Shown here in pieces: positions 53,401-64,000 of a stretch of DNA of 64,000 nt. The notes under the pieces are model-generated. The model was not told the origin of the DNA, did not search any database, and was given only the letters and a program-made list of their open reading frames with translations. Made by a program: the position numbers and the translations under genes. The stretch comes from Artemia franciscana (Eukaryota > Arthropoda > Branchiopoda > Anostraca > Artemiidae): positions 37,802,519-37,866,518 of the forward strand of contig NC_088882.1 in NCBI RefSeq assembly GCF_032884065.1. Direction: 5' to 3'. Position 1 is the stretch's first letter, and each line of letters opens with the position of its first letter.

Positions 53401-56400
53401 AAAACTAAAACTTTTGACATAGGAAAAGAGCCTTTAATCACATTCTTTACCATGTGCAATCATAAAATAGTCTAATATCCTCATTCTTTCACAGACATAG
53501 CTATTAGCCTCGAAAATTAAAACTTTTGAAATACTAAAAGAGCCTTTAATCACATTCTTTACCATTTGCAATCATAAAATAGTCTAATATCTTCATTTTT
53601 TCAACATAGGTAGCTCTTACCCCCAAAAACTAAAACTTTTGAAATAGGAAAAGAGCCTTTAATCACATTCTTTACCATTTGCAATCATAAAATAGTCTAA
53701 TATCTTCATTTTTTCAACATACGTAGCTATTACCCTCGAAAACTAAAACTTTTGACATAGGAAAAGAGCCTTTAATCACATTCTTTACCATTTGCAATCA
53801 TAAACTAGTCTAATATCTTCATTTTTTCAACATACGTAGCTATTACCCTCGAAAACTAAAACTTTTGACATAGGAAAAGAGCCTTTAATCACATTCTTTA
53901 CCATTTGCAATCATAAAATAGTCTAATATCTTCATTTTTTCAACATACGTAGCTATTACCCTCGAAAACTAAAACTTTTGAAATAGGAAAAGAGCCTTTA
54001 ATCACATTCTTTACCATTTGCAATCATAAAATAGTCTAATATTTTGATTTTTTCAACATACGTAGCTCTTACCCCCGAAAACTAAAACTTTTGAAATAGG
54101 AAAAAGAGCCTTTAATCACATTCTTTACATTTGCAATCATAAAATAGTCTAATATCTTCATTTTTTCAACATACGTAGCTATTACCCTCGAAAACTAAAA
54201 CTTTTGACATAGGAAAAGAGCCTTTTAATCACATTCTTTACCATTTGCAATCATAAAATAGTCTAATATCTTCATTTTTTCAACATACGTAGCTATTACC
54301 CTCGAAAACTAAAACTTTTGAAATAGGAAAAGAGCCTTTAATCACATTCTTTACCATGTGCAATCATAAAATTATCTAATATCTTCATTTTTTCAACATA
54401 CGTAGCTATTACCCTCGAAAACTAAAACTTTTGAAATAGGAAAAGAGCCTTTAATCACATTCTTTACCATTTGCAATCATAAAATAGTCTAATATCTTCA
54501 TTTTTTCAACATACGTAGCTATTACCCTCGAAAACTAAAACTTTTGAAATAGGAAAAGCGCCTTTAATCACATTCTTTACCATTTGCAATCATAAAATAG
54601 TCTAATATTTTGATTTTTTCAACATACGTAGCTATTACCCTCGAAAACTAAAACTTTTGAAATAGGAAAAGAGCCTTTAATCACATTCTTTACCATTTGC
54701 AATCATAAAATAGTCTAATATCTTCATTTTTTCAACATACGTAGCTATTACCCTCGAAAAGTAAAACTTTTGACATAGGAAAAGAGCCTTTAATCACATT
54801 CTTTACCATTTGCAATCATAAAATAGTCTAATATCTTCATTTTTTCAACATACGTAGCTATTACCCTCGAAAACTAAAACTTTTGAAATAGGAAAAGAGC
54901 CTTTAATCACATTCTTTACCATGTGCAATCATAAAATTGTCTAATATCTTCATTTTTTCAACATATGTAGATATTACCCTCGAAAACTAAAACTTTTGAA
55001 ATAGGAAAAGAGCCTTTAATCACATTCTTTACCATGTGCAATCATAAAATAGTCTAATATCTTCATTTTTTCCACAGACATAGCTATTACCCTCGAAAAC
55101 TAAAACTTTTGAAATAGGAAAAGAGCCTTTAATCACATTCTTTACCATTTGCAATCATAAAATAGTCTAATATCTTCATTTTTTCAACATACGTAGCTAT
55201 TACCCTCGAAAACTAAAACTTTTGAAATAGGAAAAGAGCCTTTAATCACATTCTTTACCATGTGCAATCATAAAATAGTCTAATATCTTCATTTTTTCAA
55301 CATACGTAGCTATTACCCTCGAAAACTAAAACTTTTGAAATAGGAAAAGAGCCTTTAATCACATTCTTTACCATTTGCAATCATAAAATAGTCTAATATC
55401 TTCATTTTTCAACATACGTAGCTATTACCCTCGAAAACTAAAACTTTTGAAATAGGAAAAGAGCCTTTAATCACATTCTTACCATGTGCAATCATAAAAT
55501 AGTCTAATATCTTCATTTTTTCCACAGACAAAGCTATTCCCTCAAAAACTAAAACTTTTGAAATAGGAAAAGAGCCTTTAATCACATTCTTTACCATTTG
55601 CAATCATAAAATAGTCTAATATCTTCATTTTTTCAACATACGTAGCTATTACCCTCGAAAACTAAAACTTTTGAAATAGGAAAAGAGCCTTTAATCACAT
55701 TCTTTACCATTTGCAATCATAAAATAGTCTAATATCTTCATTTTTTCAACATACGTAGCTATTACCCTCGAAAACTAAAACTTTTGAAATAGGAAAAGAG
55801 CCTTTAATCACATTCTTTACCATTTGCAATCATAAAATAGTCTAATATCTTCAGTTTTTCAACATACGTAGCTATTACCCTCGAAAACTAAAACTTTTGA
55901 ACATAGAAAAAGAGCCTTTAATCACATTCTTTACCATTTGCAATCATAAAATAGTCTAATATCTTCATTTTTTCAACATACGTAGCTATTACCCTCGAAA
56001 ACTAAAACTTTTGACATAGGAAAAGAGCCTTTAATCACATTCTTTACCATTTGCAATCATAAAATAGTCTAATATCTTCATTTTTTCAACATACGTAGCT
56101 ATTACCCTCGAAAACTAAAACTTTTGAATAGGAAAAGAGCCTTTAATCACATTCTTTACCATGTGCAATCATAAAATAGTCTAATATCTTCATTTTTTCA
56201 ACATACGTAGCTATTACCCTCGAAAACTAAAACTTTTGAAATAGGAAAAGAGCCTTTAATCACATTCTTTACCATGTGCAATCATAAAATAGTCTAATAT
56301 CTTCATTTTTTCAACATACGTAGCTATTACCCTCGAAAACTAAAACTTTTGAAACAGGAAAAGAGCCTTTAATCACATTCTTTACCATTTGCAATCAAAA

Positions 56401-58711
56401 TTAGTCTAATATCTTCATTTTTTCAACATACGTAGCTATTACCCTCGAAAACTAAAACTTTTGAAATAGGAAAAGAGCCTTTAATCACATTCTTTACCAT
56501 GTGCAATCATAAAATAGTCTAATATCTTCATTTTTTCAACATACGTAGCTATTACCCTCGAAAACTAAAACTTTTGAAATAGGAAAAGAGCCTTTAATCA
56601 CATTCTTTACCATGTGCAATCATAAAATAGTCTAATATCTTCATTTTTTCAACATACGTAGCTATTACCCTCGAAAACTAAAACTTTTGAAATAGGAAAA
56701 GAGCCTTTAATCACATTCTTTACCATTTGCAATCATAAAATAGTCTAATATCTTCATTTTTTCACAACATAGCTATTACCCTCGAAAACTAAAACTTTTG
56801 AAATAGGAAAAGAGCCTTTAATCACATTCTTTACCATTTGCAATCATAAAATAGTCTAATATCTTCATTTTTTCAACATACGTAGCTATTACCCTCGAAA
56901 ACTAAAACTTTTGAAATAGGAAAAGAGCCTTTAATCACATTCTTTACCATGTGCAATCATAAAATAGTCTAATATCTTCATTTTTTCAACATACGTAGCT
57001 ATTACCCTCGAAAACTAAAACTTTTGAAATAGGAAAAGAGCCTTTAATCACATTCTTTACCATTGCAATCATAAAATAGTCTAATATCTTCATTTTTTCA
57101 ACATACGTAGCTATTACCCTCGAAAACTAAAACTTTTGAAATAGGAAAAGAGCCTTTAATCACATTCTTTACCATTTGCAATCATAAAATAGTCTAATAT
57201 CTTCATTTTTTCAACATACGTAGCTATTACCCTCGAAAACTAAAACTTTTGACATAGGAAAAGAGCCTTTAATCATTGTGCAATCATAAAATAGTCTAAT
57301 ATCTTCATTTTTTCCACAGACAATAGCTATTACCCTCGAAAACTAAAACTTTTGAAATAGGAAAAGAGCCTTTAATCACATTCTTTACCATTTGCAATCA
57401 TAAAATAGTCTAATATCTTCATTTTTTCAACATACGTAGCTATTACCCTCGAAAACTAAAACTTTTGAAATAGGAAAAGAGCCTTTAATCACATTCTTTA
57501 CCATTTGCAATCATAAAATAGTCTAATATCTTCATTTTTTCAACATACGTAGCTATTACCCTCGAAAACTAAAACTTTTGACATAGGAAAAGAGCCTTTA
57601 ATCACATTCTTTACCATTTGCAATCATAAAATAGTCTAATATCTTCATTTTTTCAACATACGTAGCTATTACCCTCGAAAACTAAAACTTTTGAAATAGG
57701 AAAAGAGCCTTTAATCACATTCTTTACCATTTGCAATCATAAAATAGTCTAATATCTTCATTTTTTCAACATACGTAGCTATTACCCTCGAAAATAAAAC
57801 TTTTGAAATAGGAAAAGAGCCTTTAATCACATTCTTTACCATTTGCAATCATAAAATAGTCTAATATCTTCATTTTTTCAACATACGTAGCTATTACCCT
57901 CGAAAACTAAAACTTTTGAAATAGGAAAAGAGCCTTTAATCACATTCTTTACCATTTGCAATCATAAAATAGTCTAATATCTTCATTTTTTCAACATACG
58001 TAGCTATTACCCTCGAAAACTAAAACTTTTGAAATAGGAAAAGAGCCTTTAATCACATTCTTTACCATTTGCAATCATAAAATAGTCTAATATCTTCATT
58101 TTTTCAACATACGTAGCTATTACCCTCGAAAACTAAAACTTTTGAAATAGGAAAAGAGCCTTTAATCACATTCTTTACCATGTGCAATCATAAAATAGTC
58201 TAATATCTTCATTTTTTCAACATACGTAGCTATTACCCTCGAAAACTAAAACTTTTGAAATAGGAAAAGAGCCTTTAATCACATTCTTTACCATTTGCAA
58301 TCATAAAATAGTCTAATATCTTCATTTTTTCAACATACGTAGCTATTACCCTCGAAAACTAAAACTTTTGAAATAGGAAAAGAGCCTTTAATCACATTCT
58401 TTACCATTTGCAATCATAAAATAGTCTAATATCTTCATTTTTTCAACATACGTAGCTATTACCCTCGAAAACTAAAACTTTTGACATAGGAAAAGAGCCT
58501 TTAATCACATTCTTTACCATTTGCAATCATAAAATAGTCTAATATCTTCATTTTTTCAACATACGTAGCTATTACCCTCGAAAACTAAAACTTTTGAAAT
58601 AGGAAAAGAGCCTTTAATCACATTCTTTACCATTTGCAATCATAAAATGTCTAATCATAAATCATTGTCTAATATCTTCATTTTTTCAACATACGTAGCT
58701 ATTAGCCTCGA
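44470..58711 (+). repeat. Satellite subfamily B
   Basis: Monomers here have CAACATACGTAGCTATTACC followed by CTCGAAAAC, so one window of about 25 bases separates them from subfamily A, while the rest of the monomer is shared. From about 52,500 to 58,650 neighbouring monomers are almost identical, the most homogeneous part of the array. The array breaks down at about 58,640-58,711 next to the gap. Confidence 0.85.
45133..50745 (+). repeat. 2.85-kb satellite higher-order unit, two adjacent copies
   Basis: The copies start at 45,133 and 47,983. Each begins with a palindrome (ATCTTCAAAAAATGAAGAT) followed by one short inverted monomer. The truncated joint GAGTCATTGTGCAATC (47,385 and 50,235) and CATTTACAATCATAAAATAG (47,84x and 50,69x) keep a 2,850-base offset. 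Confidence 0.85.
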
Positions 58712-58811
58712 NNNNNNNNNNNNNNNNNNNNNNNNNNNNNNNNNNNNNNNNNNNNNNNNNNNNNNNNNNNNNNNNNNNNNNNNNNNNNNNNNNNNNNNNN
58801 NNNNNNNNNNN
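58712..58811. other. Assembly gap (100 N) at satellite edge
   Basis: Exactly 100 N separate the satellite from the LINE fragment. The adjacency of satellite and LINE is therefore a scaffolding inference, not read sequence. Confidence 0.98.
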
Positions 58812-59837
58812 AGAATACCCCCCTGAAAATTAGTTCTCCAGTGTCACTACTAAATCCCTCACTGACAACCTACTGACAAAGATTATCGCCCAACCAACAC
58901 GATTCAACCACCAGCAACAACCCTCGTCACTAAACTTAGTTGTGACAAATGACCTTGAACAAATCCTTTCTACTTCCTATCACCCTACAATTAAAAGCAG
59001 TGACCATATTTGTATCTTGACTGAGATACAGGTGAAATATCAAGAAAGAAAATAAAGTAAAAAAATTCTTTACAGATTATGAACTGATACAGCAGGATCT
59101 GTCAAAAGTAAAATGGCAGAATGCGGTTAACAGTGGTGACATAGTAAAAAGCTGGGAGGTATTTAAGACAGTAGTCCTAGCTGCAGAAAAGAAACATACC
59201 TGGGTATATTGGTCACCCCTGCCAAAAACACTCCTCTTCCTACTCAAAGAAGTCAAAAGGGCTAGAAGGAAGAAGAAAAGAGCATGGACCAGAATATGTA
59301 AAGTCCAAAAGCAATTAACACTATGACAGGCTCAAGAAACGCAGAAACAGGTTTAAAGAAATTTGACTCCAAATATAATAGAAAATCTCAAGGAGGCAAT
59401 TGTAGCTGATGCAAAGCAGAATACAAAAAGGTTCGGGTGCCATGTCTCAGCAGCTAATCCCTCTTCATGTAACATCCCAGACGTCAGGAAAGAGGATGAT
59501 ACAAAAGCCTCAGAGGCTAAAGAAAAAGCAGACTTGCTCAACTCTAGCTTTGGTACAAATTTCTCCACTCAGCCCATAGCTAACCCTCCACCCACTTTAC
59601 CAGAGCAACCAAACCAAGAACCAATGTACATGACAACTATAAGTATATGGAATGTTCTGAAAAGGCTTAAAAGATTGGATGCAAACAAAGCTGCTGGGCC
59701 AGATAACCTATGACCCAGACGATTAAAAGAAGCAGCTGAACAAAATTGTTAAGCCAATAGCAGTGATGTTTGAGATGTCACTCACTTCGAAAGTGCTTCC
59801 ATGTGACTGGAAGCAGGCCAACATCAAGCCCATCATA
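58812..59837 (+). mobile_element. LINE (non-LTR retrotransposon) ORF2 fragment, broken
   Basis: Three consecutive pieces of a non-LTR retrotransposon polyprotein. Up to the stop at 59,053-59,055 is an apurinic endonuclease C-terminal end (SLNLVVTNDLEQ, then SSDHICIL; SDH is the catalytic motif). From 59,066, in a shifted frame with stops near 59,324 and 59,354, comes the linker with a basic stretch (RARRKKKRAW), then 59,363-59,713 with KADLLNSSFGTNFS. The start of reverse transcriptase follows: LKRLDANKAAGPDNL at the end of that frame, then after another shift VMFEMSL and DWKQANIKPIIG. This organisation fits the Jockey/CR1/L2 group. The catalytic FADD-type motif is not present, because the sequence is replaced by other repeats from 59,838. 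The 5' part is hidden by the gap. Confidence 0.85.
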
Positions 59838-59857
59838 GGCAGCGCAATAGCGCTGCC
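59838..59857. other. Perfect 8-bp-stem hairpin at LINE/array junction
   Basis: GGCAGCGCAATAGCGCTGCC: eight pairs around AATA. It starts exactly where the LINE reading breaks off (after the IKPIIG codons). It resembles in layout the short 5' hairpin of the dispersed 1.7-kb element, so it may be the 5' end of a related element inserted into the LINE. Confidence 0.7.
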
Positions 59858-62800
59858 TAAATAAAGAGCAATGTGGGCAATTTTTTTTGTTTAGACCAGG
59901 GCACTTTGTATAGGAGGAGTTGTCGTAGATACTTCAAAAAAGGCTCACTCAATTGAAAATTGAAAGGGCTAGTGCCCTTTTTAATAGTCGAAAGTAATTG
60001 GAGGGCAACTAACCCCTCACCATTTCCCCAAACACGTCCAATCAAAATGTTGAGATAGACATTTTGTTCAACATAGTTGAAAGGTCGGGAAATTATGTCA
60101 CTGAGGATGACCCCCCCCCCCCTGCAGACCTCAGGGTAAGGTTTACACCCAGAAAAGAGATCGTATAAACTTCGGAGGGGGCCCATTGGATTGGTTATCC
60201 GAAGATCTAGTGCCCTTTTTAAGATTCAGGATGAGCAGAGGGTGGATACCCCCCCCCCCCGCACACACACATATACACCCCGTATTTTCCCGAAATGTGT
60301 CTGATAGAAATTTTGAGATGGCCATTCGTTGTCGTAGAGACTTCGAAAAGCTCATTTGATTAAAATTGAAAGGGGAAATTGATTAGAGTGCAACTAGTGT
60401 CCTTTCCACACCCACCATTAACCCAAACACATCCAATCAAAATCTTGGGATAGCCATTTTGTTCAACGAAATTGAAAGGTTCAGAAATTATGCATTTGAG
60501 GATGACAACCCCCCCCCCCTACAGCCCTCAGGGCAAGGGTTGTAAGTTATGCTCTGGGGGCAAATAAGGTTTATATAGGAAGAGTATCTTATAAACTTCA
60601 GAGGGGGGTTCATTGGATTGCTAATCAGATGTTTCAGTACCCTTTTTATGATTCAGTGATTGGAGGGTAGAAGCCCCCTCCCCCCCCCACACACACACAC
60701 CTCGTGTTTTCCCGAATTGCAGGTGATAGAAATTTTGAGATGGCAATTTGTTGACCTAGAAACTTCGAAAAGAGCTCATTTGATTGGAAATTGAAACGGC
60801 TAGTGCCCTTTTTAATACTCGAAAGTGATTGGAGGGCACCTAACCCCCCATCCACGCCGTTTCCCCCATCATATCCAATCAAAATTTGAGAAAACCATTT
60901 GGTTCAACGTAGTTGAAAGGTCTGGATGGCCATTTGTTGTCGCAGAAACTTCGAAAAAGGCTCATTTGATTGGAAATTGAAAGGACTAGTGCCCTTTTTA
61001 ACAGTCGAAAGTGACTGGAGGACAACTAATCCCCCTCCCATGCCCCCCATTTTCCTAAACACATCCAAACAAAATTTTGAGATAATCATTTTGTTCAATG
61101 TCAATGAAAGATCAGAAAATTATGTCTTTTAGGATGACACCCCCCCCCTCAGAGCCCTCAAGGCAAGGGTTGTAAGTTATGCCCTGGGGGCATAGAAGGT
61201 ATACATATAAAAGGTGATCATGTAAACTATGGAGGGGGCTCACTGGATTGGTTATATGAAGTTCTAGTGCCCTTTTTAAGATTCAGGGCAATCAGAAGGT
61301 GGATACCCCCCGCAAACACACTCACCTTGTACTTTCCCGAAATGCATCTGAGAGAAATTTTTAAATGGCCATTTGTTGTTGCAGAAACTTCAAAAAAAAC
61401 TCATTCAATTAAAAATTAAAAGGGGAAATTGATTGAGGGAAACTAACCCCCCTTCCACACCCACCATTTTCCCAAACACACCCAATAGAAATTTTGATTG
61501 CCATTTTGTTCAACGTAGTTGAGAAATCCGGAAATTATGTATCTGAGGATGACACCCCCTCTACAGCCCTCGGGGCAAGGGTAATAAATTACAAGTTATC
61601 ACAAATTATGTCTTTGAGGATGACAACTCCCCCCTCCCAGAACCCTCAGGGCAAGGGTTGCAAGTTATGCCCTGGGGGCACATAAGTTATATATATATAA
61701 AAGGTAATCGTCTAAACTTTTGAGGGGGCTCATTGGATAGATAATGAGAAGTTGTAATGCCCTTTTAGGATTCACGGTGATCCGAGGGTGGATACCCCAC
61801 ACCTCGTAATTTCCCGAAATCCATCTGATAGAAACTTTGAGATGGCCCTTTATTGTTGTAGAAACTTCAAAATAGCTCATTTGATTGAAAATTAAAAGGG
61901 CTAGTGCCCTTTTTTATACTTAAATGTGATTGGAGGGCAACTAACCCTTTCTCCCACCATTTCCCCAAACACATCCAATCAAAATTTTGAGATAGTCATT
62001 TTGTTCAACATAATTGAAAAGTTGGAAATTGTGTCTTTGAGGATGACAAACCCTCAAAGCCCTCAGGGCAAGGGTTGTAAGTTATTCCCTTGGGGCACAT
62101 AAGGTATGTATAGAAAGGGTGGTTGTATAAACTTCGAAGGGGGCTCATTGTATTGGTAATCAGAAGTTCTAGTGCCTTTTTTAAGACTAAGAGTGATTGG
62201 AGGGTGGATGGTCCCCCACACCTGGTATTTTCCCGAAATGCATGTGATAGAAATTTTAAGATGGCTATTTGTTGGCATAGAAATTTCAAAATATCTTATT
62301 TGATTGGAAATTGAAAGAGTTAGTGCCCTTTTTAATGGTCGAGAGTGATTGGAGGGAAACTAACCCCCCTCCCATGCTCACCACTCCCTAAATATATCCA
62401 ATCAAATGTTTGAGATAGCCATTTTGTTCAACGTAATTAAAAGGTCCAGAAATTATTTCTTTGAGGATGACAACTCCAGCCCCCAGAGCCCTCAGGGCAA
62501 GGGTTGTAAGTTATGCCCTAGGGCCGTGCAAGGTTTGTGTAGAAAGGGTTTTCGTATAAACTTTGGAGGGGACACATTGGATTGGTAACCAGAAGTTCTA
62601 GTGTCCTTTCTATGATGGAGAGTGATCAAAGGGTGGATACCCATCCACATCTTGTATTTTCCCAAAATACATCTGATGGAAATTTCGATATGGCCATTTG
62701 TTGTCATAGAAATTTTGAAAGAGACTCATTTGATTGGAAATCGAAAGACCTAGTGTCCTTTTTATTAGTCAAAAGTGATTGGAGGGCAGCAAGCCCTCCC

Positions 62801-62905
62801 CCCCCCCCCCACATCTGTCGATTCCCAAAACACATCTTATCAAAATTTTGAGATATCTATTTTGTTCAGCGTAGTTGAAAGGTCTGGAAATTATGTCTTT
62901 GACAA
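59858..62905 (+). repeat. 425-bp tandem array, about 7 units, each a diverged dimer
   Basis: Half-unit alpha: GGGCTAGTGCCC, TTGGAGGGCAACTAACCCC, CAATCAAAATTTTGAGATAG and TTGTTCAACGTAGTTGAAAG. Half-unit beta: GTTCTAGTGCCC, ATTGGAGGGTGGATACCCC, TTTCCCGAAATGCATCTGA and CTCATTTGATTGGAAATTG. Beta starts lie near 60,203, 60,630, 61,262, 61,751, 62,166 and 62,595. One interval is longer by an extra alpha half (60,960-61,130). C runs of 8-13 bases follow each GATGACA segment. Both halves resemble the internal modules of the dispersed element (for example 5,327-5,525). Short open frames on both strands are by-products of the periodicity. Confidence 0.85.
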
Positions 62906-63320
62906 CTCCCATATCTGATCAAGACAAGAACATAATTTGCACTTTACTAAAAAAAATGGTTGTGGATTGTCAGTTTAGTACACATATACTGATATATATT
63001 CCTTAAAGTTTTAATAGTTTTTATTTATTAAAGTTAAAAAAGCTAAAACACTTAAACGTATTTTGTCGTTTAATGTTGTAGGATGAAGGGATTTAATGGC
63101 TTTTAAGTCTTCAACGGGAATGTGAATGCAAAACAGATATTTTTATTTAAAAAATGCAAGACACTGCAATTTTGTTCTAAAATATGATTAATAACTGATA
63201 ATCATATATTATAGCTAGTATAGCTATTAAGCTGTAATACTGAGGAATTTGTATTTTTTTATGTCCCATATTACTAAAATTTTAAGACAGCAATGTATTC
63301 AAAAGCAGTCCAAAGATCAC
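62906..63320. other. AT-rich stretch, nothing recognised
   Basis: No gene, RNA, inverted repeat or tandem structure was identified. It interrupts the 425-bp array and could be unique genomic sequence or an older insertion. Confidence 0.5.
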
Positions 63321-63571
63321 ATACTAATGCCTTTGGGGTTGACAAAACCCGCCAGAGTCTGGGGGCAGAGGTTTAAAGTTATGCCTCAGGGGCATGTAAG
63401 CTGAACTTTGGAGGAAGCTCATTTGATTGGAAATGTATAATTCTAGTTCCTTTTAAGAGCCAAAATTGATGAGGGGCATCTCTCCCCTCCTAGCTCCCTC
63501 CCCTCCCTGACAACCTGATTTCCCCAAGCACAACTAATCAAAATTATGAGATAGCCATTTTGTTCATAATA
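63321..63571 (+). repeat. Isolated diverged copy of the 425-bp array module
   Basis: Contains CTTTGGGGTTGACAAAACCC, CTCATTTGATTGGAAAT, AATTCTAGTTCC and AATTATGAGATAGCCATTTT in the same order as the array units, with more divergence. A C/T-rich stretch (CTCCCTCCCCTCCCTG) replaces the usual C run. Confidence 0.75.
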
Positions 63572-64000
63572 TTCCAAATGCCAATAAACAATGGCTTCAA
63601 GGAGAGACTGGAAATCTTGAAGTTGAATGGACAAAGTTTGAAGATATTTGTCTTCACATACAAGACTGATGCTTATTGGCCCACTAGCTGAAAAAAAAAA
63701 TACAGTGTGCTTACATTCTAAAATGGATTGGTGAAAAGGGTAGAGATATTTATAGCACCCTAGAATTTCAAGAAAACAAGAAGGACAAAGTAGAGTCAAG
63801 TCTGAAAAATTAAGAGACCATTGTGCACCAAAAAAGAATAAAGTGTTTGCAAGATATATATTCCAAAACAGAAATCAGGAAGAGGGAAAGACATTAGATA
63901 GCTATATTTCAGATCTGAAACTATTTGCAAATCCAAGTGAATACAGAGAAAGCTAAGAAATGATCAGAGACAAAATTATGTGTGGTATTTTGAACTCCAA
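63572..64000 (+). mobile_element. Ty3/gypsy-type LTR retrotransposon gag fossil (fragment)
   Basis: Translated segments on the plus strand resemble the capsid part of Ty3/gypsy gag as found in arthropods: a W..FEDIC-like start, a segment about a small hydrophobic residue preceding IYSTL, and a later stretch with the spacing of the conserved C-terminal gag helices. The piece is clearly broken, with several interruptions, and continues beyond the window. No LTR was seen inside the window. Decay suggests an old copy. Confidence 0.6.

Larger units (their letters stand above)
15475..58711. repeat. 113-bp AluI-type satellite array, about 43 kb, about 380 monomers
   Basis: A head-to-tail array whose consensus monomer includes CATTCTTTACCAT, GCAATCATAAAATAGTCTAA, TATCTTCATTTTTT, GTAGCTATTACCC, CGAAAACTAAAACTTTTG and AAAAGAGCCTTTAATCA. 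The spacing of the same motif is 113 bases. Each standard monomer has one AGCT (AluI) site and several short A or T tracts, features I recall for the curved AluI heterochromatic satellite of Artemia franciscana. There is no conserved reading frame. Orientation is mostly one way, with inverted blocks at 16,079-17,604, 41,796-42,172 and 44,151-44,465. The true length is unknown because of the gaps. Confidence 0.95.

Noticed and set aside
55409-55603. Open frames inside the satellite (also 21,002-21,253)
   Set aside because: They are chance read-through of a non-coding monomer, not conserved in frame between monomers, and one spans a gap.
15475-58711. Regular repeats reminiscent of a CRISPR array
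   Set aside because: The whole 113-bp unit is repeated with no variable spacers; this is a eukaryotic satellite.
15475-58711. CENP-B box in the satellite
   Set aside because: No match to the YTTCGTTGGAARCGGGA pattern in the consensus monomer of either subfamily; centromere function cannot be inferred.

Overview
The window looks like a crustacean nuclear chromosome, most likely a brine shrimp (Artemia, probably A. franciscana). Three things point there. Histone genes are interspersed with a 5S rRNA gene, an arrangement I recall as reported for Artemia. The 5S sequence closely resembles the published Artemia 5S as I remember it. The 113-bp satellite carries one AluI site per monomer, which matches the AluI satellite described from A. 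franciscana heterochromatin. The assignment rests on memory, not on a search.

1-14,770 is a decayed, partly duplicated histone locus. Two paralogous histone units lie in the same orientation. Unit 1 (about 679-3,905) keeps the 3' two thirds of H4 with its mRNA 3' stem-loop, the H4-H1 spacer, and only the last codons plus stem-loop of H1. Unit 2 (about 7,309-14,768) keeps H2A (minus strand), H2B, an internal piece of H4, the same spacer and most of H1. Every histone copy is damaged: lost ATG and frameshifts (H2A), lost stop (H2B), truncation (both H4), nonsense and frameshift (H1). No H3 was found. A 5S rRNA-like gene sits between the units. The copies have lost different parts, so each shows what the other is missing and serves as an 'empty site' for insertions in the other.

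The locus is loaded with mobile DNA: a Penelope-like fragment, tRNA-derived SINE-like repeats, a 150-bp insertion with perfect 13-bp target duplications, two MITE-like elements, and two copies of a 1.7-kb dispersed element. That element ends in a fold-back of about 300 bp whose loop is in opposite orientation in the two copies. This is the most unusual structure I found.

15,475-58,711 is about 43 kb of one satellite (113-bp unit, roughly 380 monomers, one 100-N gap inside and one at its right end). It has two sequence subfamilies, nested higher-order duplications (about 0.57, 2.71, 2.85, 3.44, 4.0 and 9.2 kb) and several internal inversions, some amplified together with their breakpoints.

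58,812-64,000 holds a broken LINE (endonuclease tail to start of reverse transcriptase), a 425-bp tandem array built from a module also present in the 1.7-kb dispersed element, AT-rich sequence without recognisable content, and a degraded Ty3/gypsy gag fragment that runs off the end. I see no clearly functional protein-coding gene in the window. The best candidates for residual expression are H2B (intact body, no stop) and the H1 globular region.
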